Part shown: positions 11,467 to 18,422 of the stretch, piece after piece | Layout of the letters: each line of letters begins with the position of its first letter | Position numbering within the stretch: position 1 is the first letter of the stretch | IMG/VR virus record: IMGVR_UViG_3300022752_000196 | Span: 1-36,028 of that record | Strand: one strand, 5' to 3' | DNA: 36,028 nt | Source of the DNA: a virus | Translations under genes and position numbers: made by a program | Notes under the pieces: generated by a model | The model's database searches: none | What the model saw: only the letters and a program-made list of their open reading frames with translations | Told to the model about the DNA's origin: nothing

Positions 11467-11856
11467 TTAATCTTTTATTTGAGTGATCTTGATGTGAACT
11501 CCAGTCCAACCATCAACCGAATAACGCTTATAGGCGTGTAAATCAACGATACGGGCATCATCCGCAATAGCCCCACCCTGGGTCAAACCATCCCCAACGC
11601 TACGCACCAGCTTATCCAAATCAGGCATCACAGTTGGATAGTCCCTAGAAACAGAAGAAGGCCTTGGAAGATAAAACCAAAGTTCCACTTCCAAAGCCCC
11701 ATCCATTGGTTCTTCAAAAAGAGACTGACATTCTGTTTCAATCGCTTTACGCCAAGCTGGAAGAAACTTGCTGGCTTCAATCATGCGCCCATTACCTACA
11801 TGGCGTTTCGAGCCTTGTGGTGCAGGGACACCGAAAACAGCAAACTTACTTATCAT
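11467..11856 (-). CDS. RusA-like Holliday junction resolvase (129 aa)
   Basis: Length and motifs fit RusA: a beta-rich start with a PAPQGSKRH loop, a LWFYLPRP strand and the catalytic acidic set PDLDKLVRSVGDGL (Asp79, Asp81, Asp89) followed by IADDARIVDLHAYKRY (Asp99-Asp100). RusA dimers cut four-way junctions with metal ions. In phages they resolve recombination or replication intermediates before packaging. It is encoded with an exonuclease, a candidate annealing protein and an OB-fold candidate, a coherent recombination set. Confidence 0.85.
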   Translation of the reverse strand: MISKFAVFGVPAPQGSKRHVGNGRMIEASKFLPAWRKAIETECQSLFEEPMDGALEVELWFYLPRPSSVSRDYPTVMPDLDKLVRSVGDGLTQGGAIADDARIVDLHAYKRYSVDGWTGVHIKITQIKD

Positions 11857-12004
11857 GCTTTCTATAGTAGTTCACGCAAAGAACTAGAAAATACAGTCCG
11901 GCGAAACTATAGGCTAAAGCAACTTCTGTCTGCCCATCAGCGTTCAAACCCAACCAAACAAAACTAAGAATGGTTGTGTAAAGAATTAGATAGGCAAAAA
12001 TCAA
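11846..12004 (-). CDS. Small two-span membrane protein, TTG start (52 aa)
   Basis: The frame begins with TTG that overlaps the stop of the upstream gene as TTGA, a coupling equivalent to ATGA, and overlaps the RusA start by 11 bp. Two hydrophobic segments (about residues 3-19 and 28-44) are separated by a short polar loop (NADGQTE). Basic end YYRKHDK gives a likely C-in topology. The unusual start and small size lower confidence; the function is unknown. Confidence 0.45.
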   Translation of the reverse strand: MIFAYLILYTTILSFVWLGLNADGQTEVALAYSFAGLYFLVLCVNYYRKHDK

Positions 12005-12300
12005 AATGTGTCCCAGCTAGAAGGTGCAGCACCAAGGATTTCAACTTCCTTAGCGTTGATAGACAATTGTGCATAAACCACAGGCTTACCTGTTGCCTGA
12101 TCGTTGAACTCATTGACATTCGCTGAAGCTGAACCAATAATGTTTACAGTCTGCCCGATCTGAACTACAGTATTAGACCAAACTTTGTAGTTCTGTTTCC
12201 CTTCAGTTCCATCCGCTTTTTTGAAGGTGTCCTGTGCGATAAAGAACTTTGGAAAAGCCTTAGTCACAGTTAGGTTTGTTGCTTTGATTGTGTTGGGCAT
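12001..12300 (-). CDS. Putative OB-fold single-stranded DNA-binding protein (99 aa)
   Basis: The protein is almost all beta, with alternating hydrophobic residues (TVVQIGQTVNIIGSAS, VVYAQLSINAKEVEIL), a Lys-rich loop near residue 30 and a Trp-Asp-Thr-Phe end reminiscent of the acidic tip of SSB. It is shorter than standard SSB and has no convincing full-length match by eye. Location between initiator and RusA is where phages keep their ssDNA-binding protein. AGAAAGGGTAAATT precedes the ATG. Confidence 0.5.
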   Translation of the reverse strand: MPNTIKATNLTVTKAFPKFFIAQDTFKKADGTEGKQNYKVWSNTVVQIGQTVNIIGSASANVNEFNDQATGKPVVYAQLSINAKEVEILGAAPSSWDTF

Positions 12301-12303
12301 AAT

Positions 12304-12573
12304 TTACCCTTTCTCTATGTGTTTTGGATTTATGCAATCGGAGTGATTACATATTCTTTTACCTGGTAAAACTTCTGACCCACCAGATACGGGTGTAATT
12401 CCATCTTCAGCAAAATCGCCTTTGTGTGGAATACATTTGAGATTACCATACTGCACAACTTTTGCAGGTCTGGCACGACAAGACACGCAAAAAAGATCTG
12501 TTCGCTCACGCTTCTGGGGTGCAACCACCCACGAGTAACCGCACCGATTACAGATAATCTTGTTATCATCCAC
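12304..12573 (-). CDS. Zinc-finger protein with HNH-like end (89 aa)
   Basis: CNRCG (residues 8-12) and CVSC (29-32) form a zinc knuckle, then ICNHSDCINPKHI at the C-terminus resembles the Cys-x-His-x-x-Cys-x-Asn-Pro-x-His-Ile block of actinophage HNH/zinc proteins. The central catalytic His is not obvious, so it may be a DNA-binding rather than cutting protein. It is the gene directly after the replication initiator. Confidence 0.6.
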   Translation of the reverse strand: MDDNKIICNRCGYSWVVAPQKRERTDLFCVSCRARPAKVVQYGNLKCIPHKGDFAEDGITPVSGGSEVLPGKRICNHSDCINPKHIEKG

Positions 12574-12577
12574 AACA

Positions 12578-13399
12578 TCAGTCTATTTCCTTATTGCGGT
12601 TTTGCAACTTACATTCATAGCAGTTATAGACGATGCGATCATGCACACAAAGCTTTGGAGCGTTCTTTTTTACTTCTTCTTCACGCAACTTATCTTCCAA
12701 AGCCCTTTGGCGTTCAATCTCTCTATCTTTTTCTCGTCTTGCTTCTTCAGCCTTACGAGCATCAGCCAAAAGTTCTTCCTTCGACTTTGTTCTTTCAGGA
12801 AGTAAACCATCAGCCCAACGATCACCATTCAACCAGGTTGTCGGATACGGGATGAACTCTAAAGGCGGCAAATTAGGGTCATTACCGAATCTGATAGCCC
12901 CAGCAAGAATCTCGTCATGCGATGCTCTACCTAAAGCAGATTCGAAAGCTTTTACAGCTGCTCGCTTAGAAACCTTGCGTGGATAAACATTCCAAAATTC
13001 TTCAAAATGAGCATATAGGTTAATATATGTTTCTATTGATGGTTTGTCGGACAGATCTGTCCCCCCTGACTTACCCAGTCTGTCCCCCCTGGTGACCTGA
13101 TCTGTCCCCCCTGTTACCCAGTCTGTCCCCCCTGACAAAGTGATCCAATACTTGTTTGTCTTGTATTGACCACCAAATTCAGAGCCGTTTATTTCAACCG
13201 AAAGTTCGCCGAGTTCTTCTAGGTATCGTAAATCTCTGCGGACAGATCTTTCAGAAGCGTTAGCGTATCTAGCTAAGGTCTCAAGAGACGGCCAAGCACC
13301 ATTATCGCCATGATGATTAGCAATACCTATCAAAACGAGTTTTGCTCGCCCTTCAGCACGACTTTTGTTTAGAACGAGTGCGATCATCTCTACTGACAT
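12578..13399 (-). CDS. Replication initiator, lambda-O/DnaT-like with winged-helix N-terminus (273 aa)
   Basis: Start chosen at MSVEMIALVLN, which has AGGGGG upstream and the usual beginning of this family; an ATG at 13465 overlapping the previous gene is an alternative. Residues 1-80 form a winged helix (WPSLETLARYANASERSVRRDL). A Gly-Thr-Asp-rich linker (about 90-115) is encoded by four DNA iterons. The C-terminal half has FEEFWNVYPRKVSKRAAVKAF and YPTTWLNGDRW, found in phage initiators that recruit the host helicase, then a long charged helix and a Cys pair (CYEC). No helicase or polymerase gene is visible, so host machinery is presumably loaded. Confidence 0.75.
   Translation of the reverse strand: MSVEMIALVLNKSRAEGRAKLVLIGIANHHGDNGAWPSLETLARYANASERSVRRDLRYLEELGELSVEINGSEFGGQYKTNKYWITLSGGTDWVTGGTDQVTRGDRLGKSGGTDLSDKPSIETYINLYAHFEEFWNVYPRKVSKRAAVKAFESALGRASHDEILAGAIRFGNDPNLPPLEFIPYPTTWLNGDRWADGLLPERTKSKEELLADARKAEEARREKDREIERQRALEDKLREEEVKKNAPKLCVHDRIVYNCYECKLQNRNKEID
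13009..13134. repeat. Candidate replication origin: four iterons and an AT-rich flank inside the initiator gene
   Basis: TCTGTCCCCCCTG occurs four times without mismatch at 13056-13068, 13079-13091, 13101-13113 and 13122-13134, spaced 23, 22 and 21 bp, close to two helical turns. An AT-rich stretch (about 13009-13040, including TTAATATATG) flanks them on one side. Iterons plus an AT-rich unwinding element within the linker part of an initiator gene is the arrangement of the lambda O origin. Confidence 0.7.
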
Positions 13400-13451
13400 G
13401 AAAAGCCCCCTACGAGCCGTTTGAAGCCGTTTTTGCGTAGGTTTAGCATGA

Positions 13452-13748
13452 TTAGTTCTCACCATCCAGCAAAGCGGTCACAATGTTGTGTGAAGATCTA
13501 GCAATATCGTCTCTATCTCCAGCTGCATAACGCCCAGCATTAAAAAACAACTTATCTCTCTGTTCTCGCATAGTTTCAGCGTGTAAAACCTGTAACTTGA
13601 ACCAACGCTTCAAATACCTGCCATAAGCGCTGTTCAAAGCCACTTCAGTAGGTTTAGATTTAGTCCAGGTTGTGTCGGTGCGTTCTTTCTCCAAGGTAGC
13701 CAGATAAGCTAGCCACTCGGCAGAATCTTTGTCTTTAATCTTCTTCAT
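13452..13748 (-). CDS. Hypothetical helical protein (98 aa)
   Basis: A Lys/Glu-rich N-terminus and a basic middle (AYGRYLKRWFKLQVLHAETMREQRDKLFF) suggest a two-helix nucleic-acid-binding fold, but no family is recognised. AAGGGAACG precedes the ATG. It is placed between an HNH gene and the initiator gene, so a role in replication is conceivable. Its stop at 13452 lies between the two possible initiator starts. Confidence 0.55.
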   Translation of the reverse strand: MKKIKDKDSAEWLAYLATLEKERTDTTWTKSKPTEVALNSAYGRYLKRWFKLQVLHAETMREQRDKLFFNAGRYAAGDRDDIARSSHNIVTALLDGEN

Positions 13749-13767
13749 CGTTCCCTTTCGTAATTAT

Positions 13768-14109
13768 TTAGTGTAAATGTAGCCGGTAAGGTGTCTTGTT
13801 CCACTCGTTATCAAGCAGAAACCAGTCACCTTTCATAAAATCATAGACAGGTGTTTGCTCTGGAAACTTAAATCTCTCCAACTTCCAGCCATTGACCAAA
13901 GCCTTATCCCGAAACTCTGCGTTTGATTCCATCAGCACATTAGCATCCGAACATAAAGCAATCAAATTAGATGGAACATCAAGCAACTTAGAGCCGCCCA
14001 TCCCACGATTGATGCGGTGCTGTGGCACGAGAGTATCATCTATGCGCCCACAATGCCAACAACACACATCACGCTGTAAAATCTTAGACCAGGTTGCTTT
14101 ACTAACCAT
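13768..14109 (-). CDS. HNH endonuclease-like protein (113 aa)
   Basis: CWHCG (residues 17-21), LVPQHRINRGMGGSK (about 27-41) and PSNLIALCSDAN (about 45-56) make the HNH core with its zinc-binding pairs. The C-terminal half is aromatic. Such proteins are common in the replication regions of actinophages. The activity may be nicking or structure-specific cutting. The start overlaps the previous gene's end by 8 bp. Confidence 0.7.
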   Translation of the reverse strand: MVSKATWSKILQRDVCCWHCGRIDDTLVPQHRINRGMGGSKLLDVPSNLIALCSDANVLMESNAEFRDKALVNGWKLERFKFPEQTPVYDFMKGDWFLLDNEWNKTPYRLHLH

Positions 14110-14446
14110 GCCTAAAAGTCAACTCCACCTGTTTAGCGATAACAGCAGTCAAAGTTCCGGCATCAGAGATCTGTTTGATCTTAGCCTTCACTCTGTTCAA
14201 CTCGACCTTAGCCAAATCCAGTTCAAACTGAAGATCAGCGGTCTTTAGACGGGCGACAGCAGTTCTATCGGCAACAGTTCCCTGCGCTTCAAGAAAAGCC
14301 GACTGGTAAGCCTTCTCATAAACCAAATCCCTGTCAGCGACCTTGATTTCAGCATCATACAAAGCATTGATACCCTTTTCGCCTGTTTGGATAAGTTCAT
14401 TAAGTTTGGCAATAACTTGGTCTGGACTAACTATTTCCAAGTTCAC
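14102..14446 (-). CDS. Coiled-coil protein of the recombination operon (114 aa)
   Basis: Almost entirely helical with heptad-like Leu/Ala/Val spacing from residue 40 to 95 (AVARLKTADLQFELDLAKVELNRVKAKI), consistent with a coiled coil. A similar protein often follows the annealing-protein gene in actinophages. It overlaps that gene here by 20 bp. It may be a structural partner or regulator of the recombinase; there is no catalytic motif. Confidence 0.55.
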   Translation of the reverse strand: MNLEIVSPDQVIAKLNELIQTGEKGINALYDAEIKVADRDLVYEKAYQSAFLEAQGTVADRTAVARLKTADLQFELDLAKVELNRVKAKIKQISDAGTLTAVIAKQVELTFRHG

Positions 14447-14927
14447 GCCCCCAAGTCACAATCTGGTCTAACTGCTCTTTAGGTAATTTAGCGTTCTTAG
14501 CATCAACATAAATTTGCTTTAGAGCAACTAAATCTTTAGCCTTGAACAGTTCTTCAGCCTTAGTGAATAAGATTTCGTTAACACGAATTACTTTTTCCAT
14601 CTCTTGTGCTGAAGGTCGCTTACCTTTAGGGCTAAACTGACCGCCCAAAGCGCTAATCGCTCTACCATAAGCAGAAGTGGCACAGTTCTCCACAAAAGAT
14701 ACCTTGTTGATGTGGCTAGTGCCTAAACGCTCTTCAGCGAAATCAACAGCGGCTGGTTTCTCGTCAGCTTTATCCAAATAGACTTCAGCCTTCATAACAA
14801 CCTGTGCTTCGTTCAACAAAACGATCTCAAGGTTCAAACGCCCGTTTGGAAAAGAATTCCAGAACAGGTCAATTCTCTCCTGGACAGTCTGATACTGGGA
14901 AAGATCGAACCCCATTAGTTTGCCCAA
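14427..14927 (-). CDS. Putative single-strand annealing protein, Erf/Sak-like (166 aa)
   Basis: Residues 10-95 hold a pattern known from actinophage proteins next to YqaJ exonucleases: QERIDLFWNSFPNGRLNLE, a beta segment, then NKVSFVENCATSAYGRAISALGG, where the Glu-Asn-Cys-x-Thr-Ser-Ala-x-Gly-Arg-Ala block resembles the core helix of Erf-type annealing proteins. A charged helical tail follows. Erf-like proteins coat ssDNA and pair complementary strands with the exonuclease. Assignment is by pattern and neighbourhood only. Confidence 0.5.
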   Translation of the reverse strand: MGKLMGFDLSQYQTVQERIDLFWNSFPNGRLNLEIVLLNEAQVVMKAEVYLDKADEKPAAVDFAEERLGTSHINKVSFVENCATSAYGRAISALGGQFSPKGKRPSAQEMEKVIRVNEILFTKAEELFKAKDLVALKQIYVDAKNAKLPKEQLDQIVTWGRELGNS

Positions 14928-15118
14928 GTCACAGTCATGTTGGATTCAAGATAGATCCATTGACCTAAGCCAAGGACAAGAAGTGCAACCTTGTCACCAG
15001 CGTATGTTTGGATACCTGCAAGCTCACCGCTAATAGAAGCAGATCTAGCTTTATCATTGCTGATAGTGATAGCGACCTTATCGCCAATTTTGATACCGGA
15101 TACATCAGTTATTTTCAT
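14915..15118 (-). CDS. Hypothetical beta-rich protein (67 aa)
   Basis: Short, nearly all beta by pattern (VSGIKIGDKVAITISND ... VALLVLGLGQWIYLESNMTVTW), like an SH3/OB-type small barrel. It is inserted between exonuclease and annealing-protein genes with 2- and 13-bp junctions, so it belongs to this operon. The GDKV turn is typical of KOW/SH3-like barrels, but no specific family can be named. Confidence 0.55.
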   Translation of the reverse strand: MKITDVSGIKIGDKVAITISNDKARSASISGELAGIQTYAGDKVALLVLGLGQWIYLESNMTVTWAN

Positions 15119-15120
15119 TT

Positions 15121-15987
15121 TTAACCCTTTGTCTTAATTGTTAGATACGGAGTTCCACCATTTCTGGAAGAACGAGTAGCAATCACCTTGCCACCTGATA
15201 AACCATACTTTGCTTTACCCATTTTGTCTAGGATTACGCTCTTTAATTTTGTAAAGTTTTCGTTAGCCAATTCGAAGTCAGCTTGAGCAAACAGCAAATT
15301 ACTTGCCAAATCACCTAACTCCACTTCATCTTCAACAATGTCAGGATGCATCTGTCTGACTGTCTGGAAAGTGCTTTCAGAGCCATCCCAGTTGGGTGCT
15401 TCATCCTTAGCCAAATTAGCCCAGAATTGTTCCACCCTAGCGACCATGCGGTCAGCAAAATCAGGGTCATAGTCAAGATGGAAAGTCTCCAACTGGTTGC
15501 CCTGGAACAACACAACAACTTTGCACCACTTTAACCCAAGCAGATGCATATACCAAGTGCATTGAGCTGCATAATGTTCTGGGACAGAATCCCAGCGGTA
15601 ACCAGCAGTTTTGATCTCAAGCAGACCATAGGTCTCACCATCAAACAAGATGCCGTCAGGGTTAGCGTGCTTCCAGCCGTCAGCCCAAGTTCCGGTAGTG
15701 AACATCTTGTATTCAGGGTTACGCAAACCCCACTCGTCAAAGATAAGTGGTTCAACAAGTGTTCCCCAACGCATCTTCTCATTCTGCTCAAAATCAGCAT
15801 TGATCTTGCCAGATAATTTAGCCCACAAAGTGTAAGCCGATTCCCAAGGGTTCAACCCTAGGATAGTTCCAACCTGTGAGCCACCGATACCATTAGCTCG
15901 CAGTTCGTGCCATTCTGGACTTTGGTTTTCGAACTCGCCAATCAACTTAGCAGAGCCAAAAAGTCCATGTTCTAATTTGTTAGACAT
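15121..15987 (-). CDS. YqaJ/lambda-exonuclease-type recombination nuclease (288 aa)
   Basis: The family motifs are in order: GIGGSQVGTILGLNPWES (33-50), MRWGTLVEP (72-80, Glu79), HANPDGIL (Asp111), LEIKTAG (Glu124, Lys126) and QCTWYMHLLG (142-151). This is the PD-(D/E)XK core that degrades one strand of linear dsDNA and hands ssDNA to an annealing protein. First gene of a leftward operon, with AAAAGGGCGT before the ATG. It diverges from whiB across a 49-bp regulatory gap. Confidence 0.85.
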   Translation of the reverse strand: MSNKLEHGLFGSAKLIGEFENQSPEWHELRANGIGGSQVGTILGLNPWESAYTLWAKLSGKINADFEQNEKMRWGTLVEPLIFDEWGLRNPEYKMFTTGTWADGWKHANPDGILFDGETYGLLEIKTAGYRWDSVPEHYAAQCTWYMHLLGLKWCKVVVLFQGNQLETFHLDYDPDFADRMVARVEQFWANLAKDEAPNWDGSESTFQTVRQMHPDIVEDEVELGDLASNLLFAQADFELANENFTKLKSVILDKMGKAKYGLSGGKVIATRSSRNGGTPYLTIKTKG

Positions 15988-16025
15988 ACGCCCTTTTCCT
16001 ATTTACAACTGATCGAATTATCAGT
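15977..16025. promoter_or_regulatory. Divergent promoter-operator region between exonuclease and whiB
   Basis: The plus strand has TTGTTA (15977-15982), 17 bp and TATTTA (16000-16005), a possible whiB promoter. On the minus strand GATAAT (16017-16022 complement) could be the -10 of the exonuclease operon. ACTGAT (16008-16013) and ATCAGT (16020-16025) form a perfect inverted repeat with a 6-bp centre that would cover both starts. One regulator, perhaps WhiB itself, could control both directions. Confidence 0.45.
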
Positions 16026-16036
16026 AAGGTAAGTGT

Positions 16037-16387
16037 ATGACAGACCACCGACAAATGATACCTATTACGCAAAAACTTTTTTCACTATTAGAGAAAATAG
16101 AAGAAAACGGCACAACACCCTGCGTAGATGCGCCAGAGTTCTTCTTCCCAGAAGGCACAGAAGATGCTAAAAGGTATGATATCGGGGCAGCTAAATACTT
16201 ATGTAGCCAATGCCCTGTAATAGATGCTTGCAGAATGTATGCGTTAGAAGCGAAAGAACCCTACGGCATTTGGGGTGGTCTAACCCCTGAAGAAAGAACA
16301 GACTTTACTAAAGCTATTTCTTTTCATCCACTTCGGAATCAACTTTCACATTCTTCAACTGAACGCTCTGCTGGAAAGCAGCGTTAA
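16037..16387 (+). CDS. whiB: WhiB-family Fe-S transcription regulator (116 aa)
   Basis: The only plus-strand gene. It has the four WhiB cysteines Cys29, Cys56, Cys59 and Cys65 (CSQCPVIDAC), which bind a [4Fe-4S] cluster, and the G-[IV]-W-G-G turn (77-81), followed by the LTPEER segment. WhiB-like proteins bind the primary sigma factor of actinobacterial RNA polymerase and redirect promoters. A basic DNA-contact tail is weak: the last 30 residues overlap the convergent 16314-16592 gene and may be unconserved. AAGG precedes the ATG. It probably switches transcription during infection. Confidence 0.9.
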   Translation: MTDHRQMIPITQKLFSLLEKIEENGTTPCVDAPEFFFPEGTEDAKRYDIGAAKYLCSQCPVIDACRMYALEAKEPYGIWGGLTPEERTDFTKAISFHPLRNQLSHSSTERSAGKQR

Positions 16388-16592
16388 TCTCATTGTTGCT
16401 AAGTTTTCCATCTTCAAGGAAAGCCAAAGACAAACGCTCAATCACCTTAGCGACAGCCAAAATACCACCGATAAAGGCTGCTGTGGCGGCAGGAACACCA
16501 CCCAGACTACCTGCACCAATGACAGCTAGAGCTGAAGCAACAAATGTTGCAATAATACGGAGAAAAACATTACCTGCGAGTTTCCAGTTCAT
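16314..16592 (-). CDS. Holin-like membrane protein (92 aa)
   Basis: Two hydrophobic segments (about residues 8-27 and 32-48) with Gly/Ala-rich character are followed by a charged, mostly Lys/Glu/Asp C-terminus ending SEVDEKK. This is the usual shape of a class II holin. It directly follows the M23 endopeptidase gene. Its 3' end overlaps the end of whiB on the other strand by 74 bp, so the two transcripts are convergent and could interfere. Confidence 0.6.
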   Translation of the reverse strand: MNWKLAGNVFLRIIATFVASALAVIGAGSLGGVPAATAAFIGGILAVAKVIERLSLAFLEDGKLSNNEINAAFQQSVQLKNVKVDSEVDEKK

Positions 16593-16594
16593 AA

Positions 16595-17056
16595 TTAGCC
16601 TTTGTTTGCGAGAATGTGCTTTAGTGGATCAACAAGGTCTTCGTAGGCTGACAGATGAATTGCAGGGTTTGACCAAGATTTGTTTGCTTTACCGATAGAA
16701 AGGTGAAGGTGCGCTCCAGTAGAAGCAGAACCTGACGGAGTGTTTCTTCCGCCACCAACCTTACCGATAATGTCACCAACAGCGAGCTTGTCACCCTTCT
16801 TCAAAGGTGACTGCTCTGCAAGGTGAGCGTAAAGAACCCAATGCCCATCCTTAGTTGAATGAACAATAATCCAACCCAAAACATCAGTCCATTCGTTTAG
16901 AAAGACTGTGCCATCAGTAATCGCTGGGATAGGTGACTTCTCTTTAGGAGACCAGTCCTGACCACGATGCGGTCTGCCATTACGATAAGGGGCTAAATTG
17001 CCAAATTCGTCTCCACGAACTTTGGCTGGAAAAGGCTCTTTATAGATAGCAGACAT
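16595..17056 (-). CDS. M23-family endopeptidase, probable endolysin (153 aa)
   Basis: Zinc ligands His30 and Asp34 (HRGQDWSP), catalytic-type His78 (YAHLAEQ) and HLH (116-118) with the G-x-T-G-x-S-T-G loop are those of LytM/M23 lysostaphin-type peptidases. I start at MSAIYKEPF because AAGGAATAACC precedes it; a longer frame starts upstream in the 55-aa gene. It has no separate cell-wall-binding domain and no signal peptide, so it relies on a holin. Cutting of peptidoglycan cross-bridges to release progeny is the likely job. Confidence 0.8.
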   Translation of the reverse strand: MSAIYKEPFPAKVRGDEFGNLAPYRNGRPHRGQDWSPKEKSPIPAITDGTVFLNEWTDVLGWIIVHSTKDGHWVLYAHLAEQSPLKKGDKLAVGDIIGKVGGGRNTPSGSASTGAHLHLSIGKANKSWSNPAIHLSAYEDLVDPLKHILANKG

Positions 17057-17058
17057 GG

Positions 17059-17226
17059 TTATTCCTTCGGGTTGCGTAAGCGGAAAGTGACAATCCACAC
17101 CGCTAGTGATACCAGAATACACCAGCCAACAACACTCTTCGCAGAGCCTTCCAACACGATCCAGGCAACAAACATACCCAAAAGTGTCCAGATTTGACCA
17201 ACAATGTCATTCAAAAAGTTCTTCAC
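17059..17226 (-). CDS. Small holin-like two-span membrane protein, GTG start (55 aa)
   Basis: The gene has a GTG start with AGGAGAATAAA upstream and overlaps the stop of the PA14 gene by four bases. Two transmembrane segments (about 9-26 and 31-48) are separated by a short EGSAKS loop; ends are basic (FRLRNPKE). Size and position just before the endopeptidase are those of a small holin or antiholin. It is the second of three such proteins in this cassette. Confidence 0.6.
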   Translation of the reverse strand: MKNFLNDIVGQIWTLLGMFVAWIVLEGSAKSVVGWCILVSLAVWIVTFRLRNPKE

Positions 17227-18413
17227 TTTATTCTCCTAATAGATGATGGTGCTGAAGCAGTCAGCCCAACTGCCGTAGTCGCTATTTGTGTGACAATCAC
17301 AGCTGCCACAACTTCTTGCTTTGCCTTAGCTCTAACCTTTGGAGACATGTCAGCACCAAAGTTACCTAAAGCGTTCAAAGCGTTAGTCAAACCAACAATC
17401 GTTGCACCCAGCACAGGAACATTCGCTATCTCTTCAGAAATAGTAATGTCATCAGCCTGTGCAACAATCATCAGTTGCTCAAGAGCCTGTAAATACTCTT
17501 CAGAGCCTTCTACAGCCGTTTCAAAGGTCTGTAAAGCATCTTCTGTAAGTAGAGCCACATCTGCATCTGAAAGGCTCTGTGGGTCAATAGAAGCCAAACT
17601 AACATCAGTAATAGATGGCTCTGGAACAGGCTCAACAACAGGTTCTTCAACTGGCTTCTCAACTACAGGTTCTTCCACCACAGGCGGCTCTGGTTCAATC
17701 ACCACAGGCGGAACAACCACAGGTGGCTTTACAACAGGTGGCTCTGGAACAACTGGTGGTTCTGGAACTACAGGTGGCTCTGGAACGACAGGCGGTTCTG
17801 GGATAACAGGTGGAACAGTAGGTTCTGGATCTGGAACAATCGGTGGTTCAACAATAGGTGGCTCAACAACAACAGGCTCACTACTAAATGCAGTTGGAGA
17901 AACAATGTTCATTCCTTCGCCTTCAGCATCCCAAAACAATCGATTACAAGCCCCACCACCATACTCATACCACCAAGCATCAAACTTGTAAGGCTGATTA
18001 GCGATCATAGGCACAGTCGCAGAGCTACCGGAACAACCTTTCAACACCCAATCATCAATCACAGGGACATCATCTAAAGAAAACCAAAAACCATCATCAG
18101 CAATAGATTGAAAAGTAATGTCCGCAGATTTAGGTGAGATTAAATAACCCGAATAATGAATAAGGACAAAATCCCCTTGGCAACCAGCAACAATATCGCC
18201 ACCCCAGTCAGCATCAATGTTAGGTGCAAAAACCCAAACAGTATCAGTAGCACACAAAGAGTAAGCCTGGCGTTCAGGCAACGCTGACGGATCAAATGTA
18301 TAGACATCTACACCTAAACCCTGTATGGGTTCTGCCTGTGCCGTAGGTGTAAAGGTCAGAATCGGTGCAAATGCCAAAAACAAAACAAATAAAAGTCTTG
18401 TCAACTTTGGCAT
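17223..18413 (-). CDS. Exported PA14-like protein with Pro/Val/Glu-rich stalk (396 aa)
   Basis: Residues 1-27 form a signal peptide ending in AQA. Residues 30-180 resemble a PA14-type beta domain (GFWFSLDDVPVIDD, FDAWWYEYGGG, CNRLFWDAEG). Residues about 180-275 are made of PEPPVV-type repeats, a rod long enough to cross a cell wall. The remaining part is helical, with a hydrophobic segment near 370-385 and a basic end. PA14 domains bind glycans or act as insertion domains. The layout suits a protein displayed from the host envelope or one involved in lysis. A tail fibre is less likely because of the signal peptide. Confidence 0.65.
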   Translation of the reverse strand: MPKLTRLLFVLFLAFAPILTFTPTAQAEPIQGLGVDVYTFDPSALPERQAYSLCATDTVWVFAPNIDADWGGDIVAGCQGDFVLIHYSGYLISPKSADITFQSIADDGFWFSLDDVPVIDDWVLKGCSGSSATVPMIANQPYKFDAWWYEYGGGACNRLFWDAEGEGMNIVSPTAFSSEPVVVEPPIVEPPIVPDPEPTVPPVIPEPPVVPEPPVVPEPPVVPEPPVVKPPVVVPPVVIEPEPPVVEEPVVEKPVEEPVVEPVPEPSITDVSLASIDPQSLSDADVALLTEDALQTFETAVEGSEEYLQALEQLMIVAQADDITISEEIANVPVLGATIVGLTNALNALGNFGADMSPKVRAKAKQEVVAAVIVTQIATTAVGLTASAPSSIRRIK

Positions 18414-18422
18414 AATACCTTT

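Noticed and set aside
12330-12855. Alternative frames on both strands over the zinc-finger and initiator genes
   Set aside because: They are shadows of genes with clear motifs, and their translations lack any family pattern.
17640-17880. Repetitive DNA that looks like a direct-repeat or CRISPR-type array
   Set aside because: The repeats are codons for PEPPVV-type units of the exported PA14-like protein on the minus strand; spacing is irregular and there are no unique spacers.
17194-17991. Long plus-strand frame rich in Gly/Ser/Thr
   Set aside because: It is the complement of the Pro/Val/Glu-rich stalk of the minus-strand gene, and has no ribosome site.
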